The notes under the pieces: model-generated
What the model was told of the DNA's origin: nothing
Seen by the model: only the letters and a program-made list of their open reading frames with translations
Databases searched by the model: none
Shown: positions 35,911-44,196 of the stretch, piece by piece
How positions within the stretch are numbered: the stretch's first letter is position 1
How the letters are laid out: each line of letters begins with the position of its first letter
Position numbers and translations under genes: made by a program
DNA from: a bacterium
GTDB taxonomy: Bacteria; Krumholzibacteriota; Krumholzibacteriia; LZORAL124-64-63
NCBI GenBank assembly: GCA_016703265.1
Contig: JADJCK010000005.1
Coordinates: 1 to 64,000, forward strand
Direction: 5' to 3'
Length of the DNA stretch: 64,000 nucleotides

Positions 35911-36181
35911 CAGTGCGTTCCCCCAGGATTCGCGGCGCGGCGCCCGGCGCGGGCCCGCCTCCGGGTATCGGCCGACAGGCTTGCCGTCATAATAGCGGTT
36001 TTTCCCGAAGTCGTTATCTCCGGGGGGTTAGGATCACCGCGGACCCGTCGCGGCGCAAGCAAATTGCGCGTCAATTTTCGCTTTATTTTCGCCGTCGACT
36101 GTGGTATTGTCTCGGCGAATCCCCAGAATGACCACGGTGGCAGCGCCGCCCGCGCCGCCGCCGTTCCAAGGAGAAGACGCC

Positions 36182-36724
36182 ATGAACTGGACCCTGTTGC
36201 TGAATGCCTCGGTCGAATCGACGTACAAGGCCACGGACGGCCTGATGGCCATGGTCGGCGACGCCGACCTGGGCTGGAAGCCGGCCTCGGGCCGCAACTG
36301 GATGACCACCGGCCAGTTGCTCATGCACCTGACCAACGCCTGCGGCTTCTGCTGCCGCGGCTTCCTGACCGGCGACTGGGGCATGCCCGAGGCCGGCTGC
36401 GAAGGCGCGCCGGAAGGCGGCGAGATCCCGATGGAGGCCATGCTGCCGCCCGCCGAGGCCCTGCCGACGGTCGCCAGCGTGGCGGAGGCGCGTCGCCTGC
36501 TGGCCGAGGACCGCCTGCTGGCCCTGGCGATGATCAAGGAAGCGGGCGAGGGCAAGCTCGACACCATGCTCGTGGCCGCGCCCTGGTGCCCGAACGACGC
36601 GCAGCCGCTGGGCCGCCAGTTCCTGGGCATGATCGGCCACCTCGAGTGCCACAAGAGCCAGCTGTTCTACTACCTCAAGCTGATGGGCCGCGACGTGAAC
36701 ACCATGCATATGTGGGGGATGTAG
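36182..36724 (+). CDS. DinB-like protein
   Basis: A 180-residue helical protein: WKPASGRNWMTTGQLLMHL, with a His at the helix 2 position, and MIGHLECHKSQLFYYLKLMG with His residues near the C-terminus, the DinB metal pattern. Extra Cys residues (ACGFCCRGF) lie in the middle helix. Function unknown. The ATG at 36182 follows AAGGAGAAG. Ends in a strong terminator. Confidence 0.82.
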   Translation: MNWTLLLNASVESTYKATDGLMAMVGDADLGWKPASGRNWMTTGQLLMHLTNACGFCCRGFLTGDWGMPEAGCEGAPEGGEIPMEAMLPPAEALPTVASVAEARRLLAEDRLLALAMIKEAGEGKLDTMLVAAPWCPNDAQPLGRQFLGMIGHLECHKSQLFYYLKLMGRDVNTMHMWGM

Positions 36725-36745
36725 GTCCGCGGGTTCCTGCCGCAG

Positions 36746-36782
36746 AAAAAAGGGGCGCCGGTCGTGTGACCGGCGCCCTTTT
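36746..36782. terminator. Strong bidirectional terminator
   Basis: Eleven-base arms (GGGCGCCGGTC and its complement) with a GTGT loop, an A-tract of six before and a T-tract of four after. It serves the convergent DinB-like and malic enzyme genes. Confidence 0.9.
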
Positions 36783-36809
36783 CCATGCAGGCGGTGCTGA
36801 GAGTCGTCG

Positions 36810-39059
36810 CTATCGGCCGGCCTCGAAGCTGGCCACCGCCGCCATATTGACGATCTCATCCACGGTCGAGCCCAGCGACACCATGTGGATCGGCTGCTTC
36901 AAGCCCACCAGCAGCGGCCCGATGACCTCGCGGTTGCCCATGTGGCCGACCAGCTTGTAGGCGATGTTCGCGCTCTGCAGATCCGGGAACACGAACACGT
37001 TTGCCGCCTCGGTCAGTGCGCAGTCCGGAATCAGTTTGCCCAACTGGCCCGGCAGCACGGCCGCGTCGGCGCGCATCTCGCCTTCGACCTTCATCTTCGG
37101 ATGTTCCTTGCGGAGGATGGAGACGGCATCCCGCACGACGCGGGCTTCGGGCCGGTCGTTGTCACCAAACGTCGAGAATGAGAGCATCGCCACGTTGGGA
37201 TCCAGGTTGAAGTGGCGGGCCACATCGCAGGCCTGCACGGCGATGTCGGCCAATTGACGGGAGTCGGGCTTGAAATTCACCGTGGTGTCGGCGAAAACGT
37301 AGGCCCGGCCCTCGATCAGCAGGACGTGAACGCCGACGACGCGTGAGACATCCGGCTTCAATTCGGCCAGCGACAGCACGATCTTCAGCGTCTCGACGTA
37401 CGAGCGTTGGGCGCCACAGACCATGCCGTCGGCCTCGCCGGCCCTCAACAGCATCACTCCATGGTGAATCGGCAACTGGACCATGCGGCGGGCCCGCTCC
37501 AGGTCGTAGCCGTGGCGCGACTTCTCCTTGAACAGCATCTGCGCCATCGCCTCGTGCTGGTCGCCGCAGGACGAGTCGACAATCTTGACGGCCGAGAGGT
37601 CGATATTCAACGCAGCGGCGCGGGCCTTGATGATCTCGGGCTGTCCCAGCAGCGTCGGTTTGGCCAGGCCTTCCGACGACACCACGCGGCACGCCTCGAG
37701 CACGCGGTCGCTCTCGCCGTCGGCGAAGATGATCCGCTGCGGCGCGCGCTTGGCCGCCGCGCGGATGTTGTGCATCACCAGCAGCGAGCGGTTGGTCATG
37801 CTCTCGAGGCGCTCGCGGTAGGCGGCCCAGTCGGTGATGGGCAAGCCGGCCACGCCCTCGTCGCAGGCTGCCTTGGCCACGGCGAACGCCACGCGCGACA
37901 GCACGCGGGAGTCGAACGGCTTGGGGATGATGTAGTCGGTGCCGAACTCGAACGTCTGGCCGCCGTAGGCTGCCGAGACGTACGAGGGCACCGGCTCGCG
38001 CGCCAGTTCGGCCAGCGCGTGCGACGCGGCCAGCTTCATGCCTTCGGTGATGGCGCTGGCCCGCACGTCCAGCGCGCCGCGGAAGATGAACGGGAAGCCC
38101 AGCACGTTGTTGACCTGGTTCGGGTAGTCCGAACGGCCGGTGGCCATGATCAGGTCCTTGCGGGCGGCCATCGCATCGGGGTAGGAGATTTCCGGATCGG
38201 GGTTGGCCATGGCGAAGACGATGGGCTTGTCGGCCATCGAACGCACCATGTCCTGGCTGACCAGGCCCTTGACCGAGCAGCCGTAGAACACGTCCGCGCC
38301 CTTCATGGCGTCGGCCAGCGTGCGGTTCTTCGTCTCGTGGGCGAAGTACTCCTTGTACTTGTTCATGCCCTCGGTGCGGCCCTTGTAGCAGACACCCTTG
38401 CTGTCGACGAGCGAGATGTTCGCCAGGGGCACGCCCAGCAATTCGGCGAACTTCGCGCAGGCGATGGCCGAGGCGCCGGCGCCCGACACGACGACCTTCA
38501 GGTCCTTCAGCTTCTTGCCCTGGATGTGCGCGGCATTGATCAGGCCGGCGCCCGAGATGATCGCCGTGCCGTGCTGGTCGTCATGGAAGACGGGGATCTT
38601 CATCTCGGCGCGCAGGCGCTCCTCGATGTAGAAGCACTCGGGCGCCTTGATGTCTTCCAGGTTGATGCCGCCGAACGTCGGCTCGAGCATCTTGCAGCAC
38701 TTGATGATCTCTTCGGGGTCGTGCGAATCGACTTCGATGTCGAAGACGTCGACATGGCCGAAGCGCTTGAACAGGACGCCCTTGCCTTCCATCACCGGCT
38801 TGCCGCCCAGGGCACCGATGTCGCCGAGGCCCAGCACCGCGGTGCCGTTCGAGAACACGGCCACCAGGTTGCCCTTGTTCGTGTACTTGTAGGCGTCGGC
38901 GGGGTTCTTTTCGATCTCCAGGCAGGGGATCGCGACGCCCGGCGAGTACGCCAGCGACAGGTCGCGAGCCGTCAGGCACGGCTTGGTCGGAACGACCTCG
39001 GTCTTGCCGGGACGACCTTGGCTGTGATAGTCGAGTGCATCCTGATCGCGGAACGCCAT
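36810..39059 (-). CDS. maeB: NADP-dependent malic enzyme with phosphotransacetylase-like domain
   Basis: A 749-residue MaeB-type enzyme that decarboxylates malate to pyruvate, feeding NADPH and gluconeogenesis. The malic domain covers about residues 1-420: LAYSPGVAIPCLEIE, VFSNGTAVLGLGDIG, FHDDQHGTAIISGAG, VVVSGAGASAIACAKFAE and FAMANPDPEIS. The C-terminal phosphotransacetylase-like domain covers about 425-749 (RIIFADGESDRVLEA, GDNDRPEARVVRDA); it regulates but usually does not catalyse. The ATG at 39059 has GGAGG eight bases upstream. Confidence 0.95.
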   Translation of the reverse strand: MAFRDQDALDYHSQGRPGKTEVVPTKPCLTARDLSLAYSPGVAIPCLEIEKNPADAYKYTNKGNLVAVFSNGTAVLGLGDIGALGGKPVMEGKGVLFKRFGHVDVFDIEVDSHDPEEIIKCCKMLEPTFGGINLEDIKAPECFYIEERLRAEMKIPVFHDDQHGTAIISGAGLINAAHIQGKKLKDLKVVVSGAGASAIACAKFAELLGVPLANISLVDSKGVCYKGRTEGMNKYKEYFAHETKNRTLADAMKGADVFYGCSVKGLVSQDMVRSMADKPIVFAMANPDPEISYPDAMAARKDLIMATGRSDYPNQVNNVLGFPFIFRGALDVRASAITEGMKLAASHALAELAREPVPSYVSAAYGGQTFEFGTDYIIPKPFDSRVLSRVAFAVAKAACDEGVAGLPITDWAAYRERLESMTNRSLLVMHNIRAAAKRAPQRIIFADGESDRVLEACRVVSSEGLAKPTLLGQPEIIKARAAALNIDLSAVKIVDSSCGDQHEAMAQMLFKEKSRHGYDLERARRMVQLPIHHGVMLLRAGEADGMVCGAQRSYVETLKIVLSLAELKPDVSRVVGVHVLLIEGRAYVFADTTVNFKPDSRQLADIAVQACDVARHFNLDPNVAMLSFSTFGDNDRPEARVVRDAVSILRKEHPKMKVEGEMRADAAVLPGQLGKLIPDCALTEAANVFVFPDLQSANIAYKLVGHMGNREVIGPLLVGLKQPIHMVSLGSTVDEIVNMAAVASFEAGR

Positions 39060-39152
39060 GACAGGCGACCTCCATGCTGGAAACCGGGCGGCGCCAGGCC
39101 GGTGGAATGCCGACGGCGCACAGGTACTTGTCAAACCAGTAACGGGAGCGCG

Positions 39153-39180
39153 AGAATAGCAAGAATGGCGCGGAGGTCAA
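39153..39180 (-). promoter_or_regulatory. Sigma70-type promoter of maeB
   Basis: On the minus strand TTGACC (39175-39180), 16 bases, then TATTCT (39153-39158), about 95 bases before the maeB start codon. Confidence 0.6.
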
Positions 39181-39205
39181 CGAAGGTCGCACGTTGCCGC
39201 TTTCT

Positions 39206-39224
39206 GATATTGATAATCTCATTC
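39206..39224. promoter_or_regulatory. Fur-box-like operator between maeB and the 16-heme gene
   Basis: The 19 bases GATATTGATAATCTCATTC share about 15 positions with the classical 19-bp Fur site, including one perfect GATAAT hexamer and one with a single change. It lies in the AT-rich part of the divergent region, about 125 bases before the multiheme gene. Binding by Fur is an inference. Confidence 0.45.
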
Positions 39225-39349
39225 GCAGGACCATGCTGAAATGATGTGGTTTTTGGGACCGGGTGCTTTATGCTCAGCCCAGTACCACTCCCCGGGCCCA
39301 CACCTTCCGAACGCGTTTCCCGACCGCTTTCAACCGGAGGACCGGCTCG

Positions 39350-40684
39350 ATGCGACGTTCCCAGGCTTTCCCCCGTGTCCTCCGTTTCGCGAGCCGCCCG
39401 TGGATCCTGGCGCTTCCCGCGGCCATCCTGCTGCTCGGCGGCTGCGACGACGAGGCACCGCCGCGCCAGGCGCCTGTTGCCGCGGTGCATGACGAAGCCT
39501 GGACGGAACCGGCCAGCGGCGCCTTCCACGGCCGCTTCGTCACGCGCGACGGCGCCGACGACTGCCGCACCTGCCATGCCGACGATCTCCAGGGCGACGG
39601 CGACGCGCCCGCCTGCTCCTCGTGCCACACCGGCGCCGGCGGCCACCCGGAAGGCTGGGTCGATGCGGCGGCGCACGGCCCGGTCGCGCTGGCCAACGGC
39701 AGCGGACTGTGCACGGCCTGCCATGGGCTGGACCTGCGTGGCGGCTGGGCCCGCGTCTCCTGTGCGGGTTGCCACGAGAACCTGGCTTCCAACCACCCGG
39801 CCGGCTGGGGTGCGCCCGACGTCCACGGTTCGGCTGTCATCGCTGACGGCGGCAGCGCCTGCGCCTCGTGCCACGGCTTCGATTTCCGCGGCGGCGTTGC
39901 CGGCGTTTCCTGCTACGTGTGCCACGATGGCCCGGGCGGTCACCCGCTCGGCTGGGAGGAACAGCTGGCGCACGGTACGGCGGCCCAGGGCGCGGCCGTG
40001 GCCGGCTGCGCTGTCTGCCACGGCGCGGATTTCCGCGGCGGCTGGACGAGCGTCTCCTGCTACCAGTGCCACGGCGGCCCGACCGGCCGCCATGGCGACG
40101 GCTACGCCGAACCCGGGCAGCACGGCGCTGATGTGCGCGCCAACGGGACTTCCGGGTGCGTGAACTGCCACGGCGCCGACCTGACCGGTGGCCGCAGCGG
40201 CGTCTCGTGCAGTCAGTGCCACAACGGCCCCGGCGGCCATCCCGCGAACTGGGCCAACGAGTCGCAGCACGGGAGTGCGGTCGAGGACGGCGGCGCCGCT
40301 GCCTGCGCAGCCTGCCACGGTGCCGACTACCGCGGCGGCTGGTCTGCAACTTCCTGCTACGAGTGCCATGACGGCCCGGGTGGTCATCCGGCGGGCTGGT
40401 CCCACTACACGGGCCACGGTCGAACGGCGAGCCTCTACGGGCCGGCGGCCTGCGGCACCTGCCACGGCGTCGACTACCAGGGCGGCTGGACGAGCATCAC
40501 GTGCTACCAGTGCCACGTGGGGCCGTACGCCGTGCATCCATTGGGCTGGGCCGATCCCGACGCCCACGGCAGTGTTGCCGAGGACGGCGGCGCCGCGGCC
40601 TGCACCGAATGTCACGGCGCCGATTTCCGCGGCGGCGGCAGCGGTGTTTCGTGCTGGCGCTGCCACGAAGGGCCGAACCCCTAG
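39350..40684 (+). CDS. Outer-surface multiheme lipoprotein with 16 CXXCH in tandem diheme repeats
   Basis: A 444-residue lipoprotein (lipobox LLGGC, Cys about residue 32). Sixteen CXXCH sites come in pairs, one pair per repeat unit of about 50-55 residues. The unit reads roughly C-x-x-CHG-x-D-[FYL]-x-GG-x-x-x-VSC-x-x-CH-x-GPGGHP-x-GW and ends in a HG motif. Eight such pairs follow one another with little else. The extra conserved His residues (GGHP, AHG) could serve as distal heme ligands. The protein probably carries electrons through or across the cell surface. ATG at 39350 after CCGGAGG; a terminator follows. I do not recognise a named family. Confidence 0.85.
   Translation: MRRSQAFPRVLRFASRPWILALPAAILLLGGCDDEAPPRQAPVAAVHDEAWTEPASGAFHGRFVTRDGADDCRTCHADDLQGDGDAPACSSCHTGAGGHPEGWVDAAAHGPVALANGSGLCTACHGLDLRGGWARVSCAGCHENLASNHPAGWGAPDVHGSAVIADGGSACASCHGFDFRGGVAGVSCYVCHDGPGGHPLGWEEQLAHGTAAQGAAVAGCAVCHGADFRGGWTSVSCYQCHGGPTGRHGDGYAEPGQHGADVRANGTSGCVNCHGADLTGGRSGVSCSQCHNGPGGHPANWANESQHGSAVEDGGAAACAACHGADYRGGWSATSCYECHDGPGGHPAGWSHYTGHGRTASLYGPAACGTCHGVDYQGGWTSITCYQCHVGPYAVHPLGWADPDAHGSVAEDGGAAACTECHGADFRGGGSGVSCWRCHEGPNP
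39560..40672 (+). repeat. Eight tandem coding repeats, about 160 bp each
   Basis: Each unit encodes one diheme module of the lipoprotein. The most similar units (for example the stretches coding FDFRGGVAGVSCYVCHDGPG and YRGGWSATSCYECHDGPGG) suggest growth by internal duplication. Confidence 0.75.
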
Positions 40685-40705
40685 GGCGGGCCTGACCATG
40701 GGAAA

Positions 40706-40728
40706 GGCCCGGCCTCAGGCCGGGCCCC
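40706..40728. terminator. Hairpin terminator
   Basis: Nine-base arms (GGCCCGGCC and its complement) with a 3-base loop, preceded by AAA, between the convergent multiheme and rhodanese genes. The T-tract is poor. Confidence 0.65.
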
Positions 40729-40752
40729 ATCGACGGGACGGGCGCATCCGCG

Positions 40753-41475
40753 CTATTTCACGACCGGAAGGCCGGCGCCCTTCCATTCGATGATGCCGCG
40801 CCGCAGGTTCATCACGTTGGTGAAGCCGGCGTCGATGAGCAGCTTCGCCGCCACCGTGCTGCGGTTGCCGGACTGGCAGTAGATGAACACCGGGTCGTCG
40901 CGGTGCGCGGACAGCTCACCGAGCCGAGCCTGCATCTGCTGCACCGGCAACAGCACCGCGCCTTCCAGGTGGCCTCCCGCGAACTCGCCCGCGGTGCGCA
41001 CGTCGAGCACGAACGGCTTGAGGTTGGCGATCGTCGTGGCCGCCTCGGCCGCTCCCATTTCGCGGTAGGCCGCGGCCTGGTATTCGAGCACCTCGAAGGT
41101 GCCGCTGACCGGGCCCGCGTTGAACGCGAAACGGCCCGGGTCCGACATCTTCAGGTAGGGCTTGCCGCCCTCGGGGATCGGCCACGTCCACGACTGTTTC
41201 AGCGAGTCGACGGTCACGGTGAAGGGCCCGCCGCCGGCCAGCGCCAGCTGCACGTAGTCGCCGCGGTACACGCGTACCACCGGCGACGGCTCGGCCGCGT
41301 CGATGGTCACCAGCCGAAGGCCGCCCTCGAGCCGGCCCGAGACCTCGGGTGCGGCGGCAGCGCCGGCCGCACCGTTGCCCTGCGCCTGCTGTCCGGCCGG
41401 CTGGCCCTGGCAGCCGGCGGCCGCCAGGAGGGTGGCAAGCGTCATGGCAATGAGTCGAAAATGGCGCAGGTTCAT
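40753..41475 (-). CDS. Lipoprotein with cupredoxin-like and rhodanese domains
   Basis: A 240-residue protein with lipobox LAAAGC (Cys about 20). Residues about 45-130 form a beta domain (GGLRLVTIDAAEPSPVVRVY, FTVTVDSLKQSWTWPIPEGG, GRFAFNAGPVSGTFEVLEY) that looks like a cupredoxin fold without obvious copper ligands. Residues about 140-240 are a rhodanese domain (PFVLDVRTAGEFAGGHLEGA) with the active-site Cys in YCQSGNRS. It would handle sulfane sulfur at the envelope. It begins two bases after the M64 gene stop. Confidence 0.82.
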   Translation of the reverse strand: MNLRHFRLIAMTLATLLAAAGCQGQPAGQQAQGNGAAGAAAAPEVSGRLEGGLRLVTIDAAEPSPVVRVYRGDYVQLALAGGGPFTVTVDSLKQSWTWPIPEGGKPYLKMSDPGRFAFNAGPVSGTFEVLEYQAAAYREMGAAEAATTIANLKPFVLDVRTAGEFAGGHLEGAVLLPVQQMQARLGELSAHRDDPVFIYCQSGNRSTVAAKLLIDAGFTNVMNLRRGIIEWKGAGLPVVK

Positions 41476-41477
41476 CG

Positions 41478-42977
41478 TCACTTCTCCGTCGTCGCAGGGT
41501 GGTCGGTCGAAGCCTCGATCACTTCGCGGATACCCGCCCCGCAGGCGGCGCAGAAGTCCTTCAGGCCCTTGCTGAACATGATACAGTCGAGTTGCGAGCG
41601 GTAGACGCCGCTCGTGCAGTAGCCCGCGCCTTCGAAGGCGCCCACCTGACCGAACCGGGGCTGCTTCGCGAACCAGGCGTCCAGGCGCTGCTGGTGCTCG
41701 CGCGAAAGGTCCTCGCTCTCGAGGATGGCCGCATCGGACTCGGCCTGCGGCGCCCCGCTGGTCATGAGCTTCGCGATGAGGGCGTCGAGTTCGCCGCGCT
41801 GCTTCTGGTAGTCCGCGTCCATCGCGTCGTGTTCGGCCTTGGCCCAGGGTGTCGGTACCGGAACACCGGCGCCGACCAGGCCGGCCCACTTCGGCTTGCC
41901 GCCCGGAAGGCGCGTGATGTTGCGCTCGACGGGCTCGACGCCGGCGGGATAGAAGTCGGTATAGGCCGTGCTCGACGAATAGTACTCGTCGGCCAGGCCG
42001 GCGAAGCCGTGGCCGAACTCGTGCACGAAGACGTATCCGCTCCACTGGTTGTCGCTGGTGAAGGTGTTGAACAGGTTGTAGATGCCGCCGCCGCCGTAGC
42101 GCGTGTGGTTGACCATGATCGAAAGCACGTCGTACGGCACGGCGCGGGCGACCTCGCGGATGGCGCGGTTGTCCTCGGTCAGCAGGTAGCGCTCGGAGCC
42201 CAGCGAATTGAAGGTGCAGCCGAGGGCCGTCTGCCGGTGCACGCCGCGCGTCGGCTCGTCGCAGCCGCGATCCTGCGACGGCTTGAGCACGCCGCGCACG
42301 CTGACGCGGCGCTTCAGCGAGGCGAACGGCTCGCGGCCCAGCAGGGCATCGGCAAACCGGCGCACGTCGGCCTCGAACTTCGCGGTGTCGTCCTTCGTGT
42401 AGCCCTCGCCGAGGATCACCACGTCCACGCATGCGGCCGTCCCGCCGCCCACATGGGCCTCGACCGTGACCAGGTCGTCGGCGAGCGGCTCGCGCCGCAG
42501 TTCCGGGCTCTGCGGGTCGATGGTCGTCCGGAACACCTCGCGCAGCGTGTTGTCGGCGCCGCGGTGGTCGAGCGCCAGCACCGCTTCGCGCAGCGGCAGC
42601 GGGCACCGCACCGATTCGTGGTAGGTGCGGCGCACGCCCTCGCCGGCCGGGCCTGTCGTCTTCCACTCGCCGAAGTAGGAGTCGAAGCCGCGCGACCACA
42701 GCAGTTCGCCCGTGGCCGCATCCAGCAGTCGCGCCCGGTACCGGCCCAGTTCCAGCGTGTCGACCAGCTTCACGCGGGGCCCGGCCCACGGGCCGTCCAG
42801 GTGCAGCCGGTCGAGCGCGACGATCTCCTCGTCGGCATTGCCGGTGTGGTTCAGGTCGACGCGCAGGGTGGCGTCGGCAAAGTGATCGGCAAACGACGGA
42901 CCGGCGGCGGCGGTTGCCGGCGGCAACGCCGACAACAGCGCCAGCAGCGCCAGGCTCAGGATGCGACGAAACGACAT
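41478..42977 (-). CDS. M64 family (IgA peptidase-type) zinc metallopeptidase
   Basis: A 499-residue secreted protein with a signal peptide (about 1-25). The zinc motif is VHEFGHGFAGLADEYY (HExxHxxGxxD), typical of M64. Upstream is VDVVILGEGYTKDDTAKFEADVRRF, the conserved start of the M64 domain, and a beta N-terminal domain of about 150 residues. Cys residues near the end (GYCTSG, LDCIMFS, FCAACG) suggest disulfides or a metal site. Coupled to the rhodanese lipoprotein. Confidence 0.9.
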   Translation of the reverse strand: MSFRRILSLALLALLSALPPATAAAGPSFADHFADATLRVDLNHTGNADEEIVALDRLHLDGPWAGPRVKLVDTLELGRYRARLLDAATGELLWSRGFDSYFGEWKTTGPAGEGVRRTYHESVRCPLPLREAVLALDHRGADNTLREVFRTTIDPQSPELRREPLADDLVTVEAHVGGGTAACVDVVILGEGYTKDDTAKFEADVRRFADALLGREPFASLKRRVSVRGVLKPSQDRGCDEPTRGVHRQTALGCTFNSLGSERYLLTEDNRAIREVARAVPYDVLSIMVNHTRYGGGGIYNLFNTFTSDNQWSGYVFVHEFGHGFAGLADEYYSSSTAYTDFYPAGVEPVERNITRLPGGKPKWAGLVGAGVPVPTPWAKAEHDAMDADYQKQRGELDALIAKLMTSGAPQAESDAAILESEDLSREHQQRLDAWFAKQPRFGQVGAFEGAGYCTSGVYRSQLDCIMFSKGLKDFCAACGAGIREVIEASTDHPATTEK

Positions 42978-43002
42978 GCGGACCTCCGGAATCGATGGGT
43001 CG

Positions 43003-44112
43003 TCAGAACTGCCGGACGCGGATCTTCCCGCTCGTATTGTAGCAGCGCTCGCTCGAAGGCGGGTACTCGGCAAGCCATTTCAGTTCCAGCTGCCGCAGGG
43101 CCCCGTCGCGTTCCAGCCCGGCCAGGTCGTCGGGCAGCTTGTCGAGGATCTCGAACACGAAGGCGTCCTGGCCAAGCCGGTTCCAGTCGGCCTGCAGTTC
43201 GGTGCAGCGGTGGCTGCCCAGCTTCAGTTCGGTGCGATGGCGGTTCAGGGGGCCGTGCAGGTTCACGCTGCTGCCCAGCAGCACGCGGCCCGTGGCCGTG
43301 TTGCGCACAGCGTAGATGCCGGCCGCCTTGCGCGCCTGCTTGTAGAGATCCATCCACTCCTTGCGCCGACGCAGGTCCAGGCGCTGGTCCGGACGGGTGT
43401 CGCCCATGCCTGCCGCCGCGGTGTCCTGGTTGTCCCCGTCCGTCATGCGATCGGTTCCCTTCATCCGGGTGATGCCCGCTCCTTCATCTGCACTGCGCGA
43501 GTCGCCGGCGGCAATCGGCCATGGCAGCGCCGCCACGGGCACCTCGCCCGTGCGGCGGTACTGCAGCAGCTGCCCGGACGTCTTGGCGCGGCTCAGCAGG
43601 CGGTCGTCGACCAGTTCACGCCGGATGGTGCAGTAGTCGGCGAACCGCCGCGCGATGATCTCGTTCACCTCGGGTTCGGCGTAGTCGCGGTCGACGGCGA
43701 AATCGGCGGCGAACGCCGCGAGCACCACCCGCCGCTTCTTGCGCTGCGCCGGCAGCTGCCGCAGGCGCCCGTTGTCGAAGAACGTCGCGAGCAGCCGTTG
43801 CCGGAGCAGGTGCTGCCGCGCCTCTTCGGCCCCCGGCTGGTCGGCCGCCGTGGCCACCAGCTCGCGCAGCGTGCGGGCCAGCGGGCCCGGCCGCGCCTCG
43901 CAGACGGTGTAGTACTGCTCGCGCCGCCGGTTCAGCAGCCCGGCCTGGTCCAGCTTGCCCAGGTGGTGCGAGATGGTGGGCGCCGAGAGACCGAGCCGCT
44001 CGGCCAGTTCCTCGACGCAGGCCGGCTGTTCCAGCAGGGCCGCCACCAGGCGCAGGCGCGTGGGGTCGGCCAGGGCCTGCAGCAGGCGGGTGGCGTGTTC
44101 CTGTTCAGACAT
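43003..44112 (-). CDS. ArsR-type regulator fused to DUF2087 and a GIY-YIG-like domain
   Basis: A 369-residue protein in three parts. Residues 1-90: winged helix of ArsR type (LLQALADPTRLRLVAALLEQ, LSAPTISHHLGKLDQAGLL). Residues about 115-190: DUF2087 (LPAQRKKRRVVLAAFAADF, YAEPEVNEIIARRFADYCTI, RRELVDDRLLSR). Residues about 265-369: a GIY-YIG-like nuclease fold (AAGIYAVRNTATGRVLLGSS, with Arg, Glu and Asn at later positions). DNA binding and DUF2087 together are known; adding the GIY-YIG part is less usual. No Cys metal site is evident in the sensing helix. Confidence 0.8.
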   Translation of the reverse strand: MSEQEHATRLLQALADPTRLRLVAALLEQPACVEELAERLGLSAPTISHHLGKLDQAGLLNRRREQYYTVCEARPGPLARTLRELVATAADQPGAEEARQHLLRQRLLATFFDNGRLRQLPAQRKKRRVVLAAFAADFAVDRDYAEPEVNEIIARRFADYCTIRRELVDDRLLSRAKTSGQLLQYRRTGEVPVAALPWPIAAGDSRSADEGAGITRMKGTDRMTDGDNQDTAAAGMGDTRPDQRLDLRRRKEWMDLYKQARKAAGIYAVRNTATGRVLLGSSVNLHGPLNRHRTELKLGSHRCTELQADWNRLGQDAFVFEILDKLPDDLAGLERDGALRQLELKWLAEYPPSSERCYNTSGKIRVRQF

Positions 44113-44196
44113 CGCGATTCCATTTCGACGAAGGTCGAAACAAAATAGGTCAGATGGGGAGAACGTCAAATCTGATTTGATGATGATCGAAAGAAA

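Noticed and set aside
39560..40672. CRISPR-like regular spacing
   Set aside because: The repeats are coding units of a cytochrome, differ in sequence and have no unique spacers.
40753..42789. A single 678-codon frame joining rhodanese and M64 regions
   Set aside because: The upstream part is a shifted reading of the M64 gene, which has its own complete frame, start and stop at 41478.
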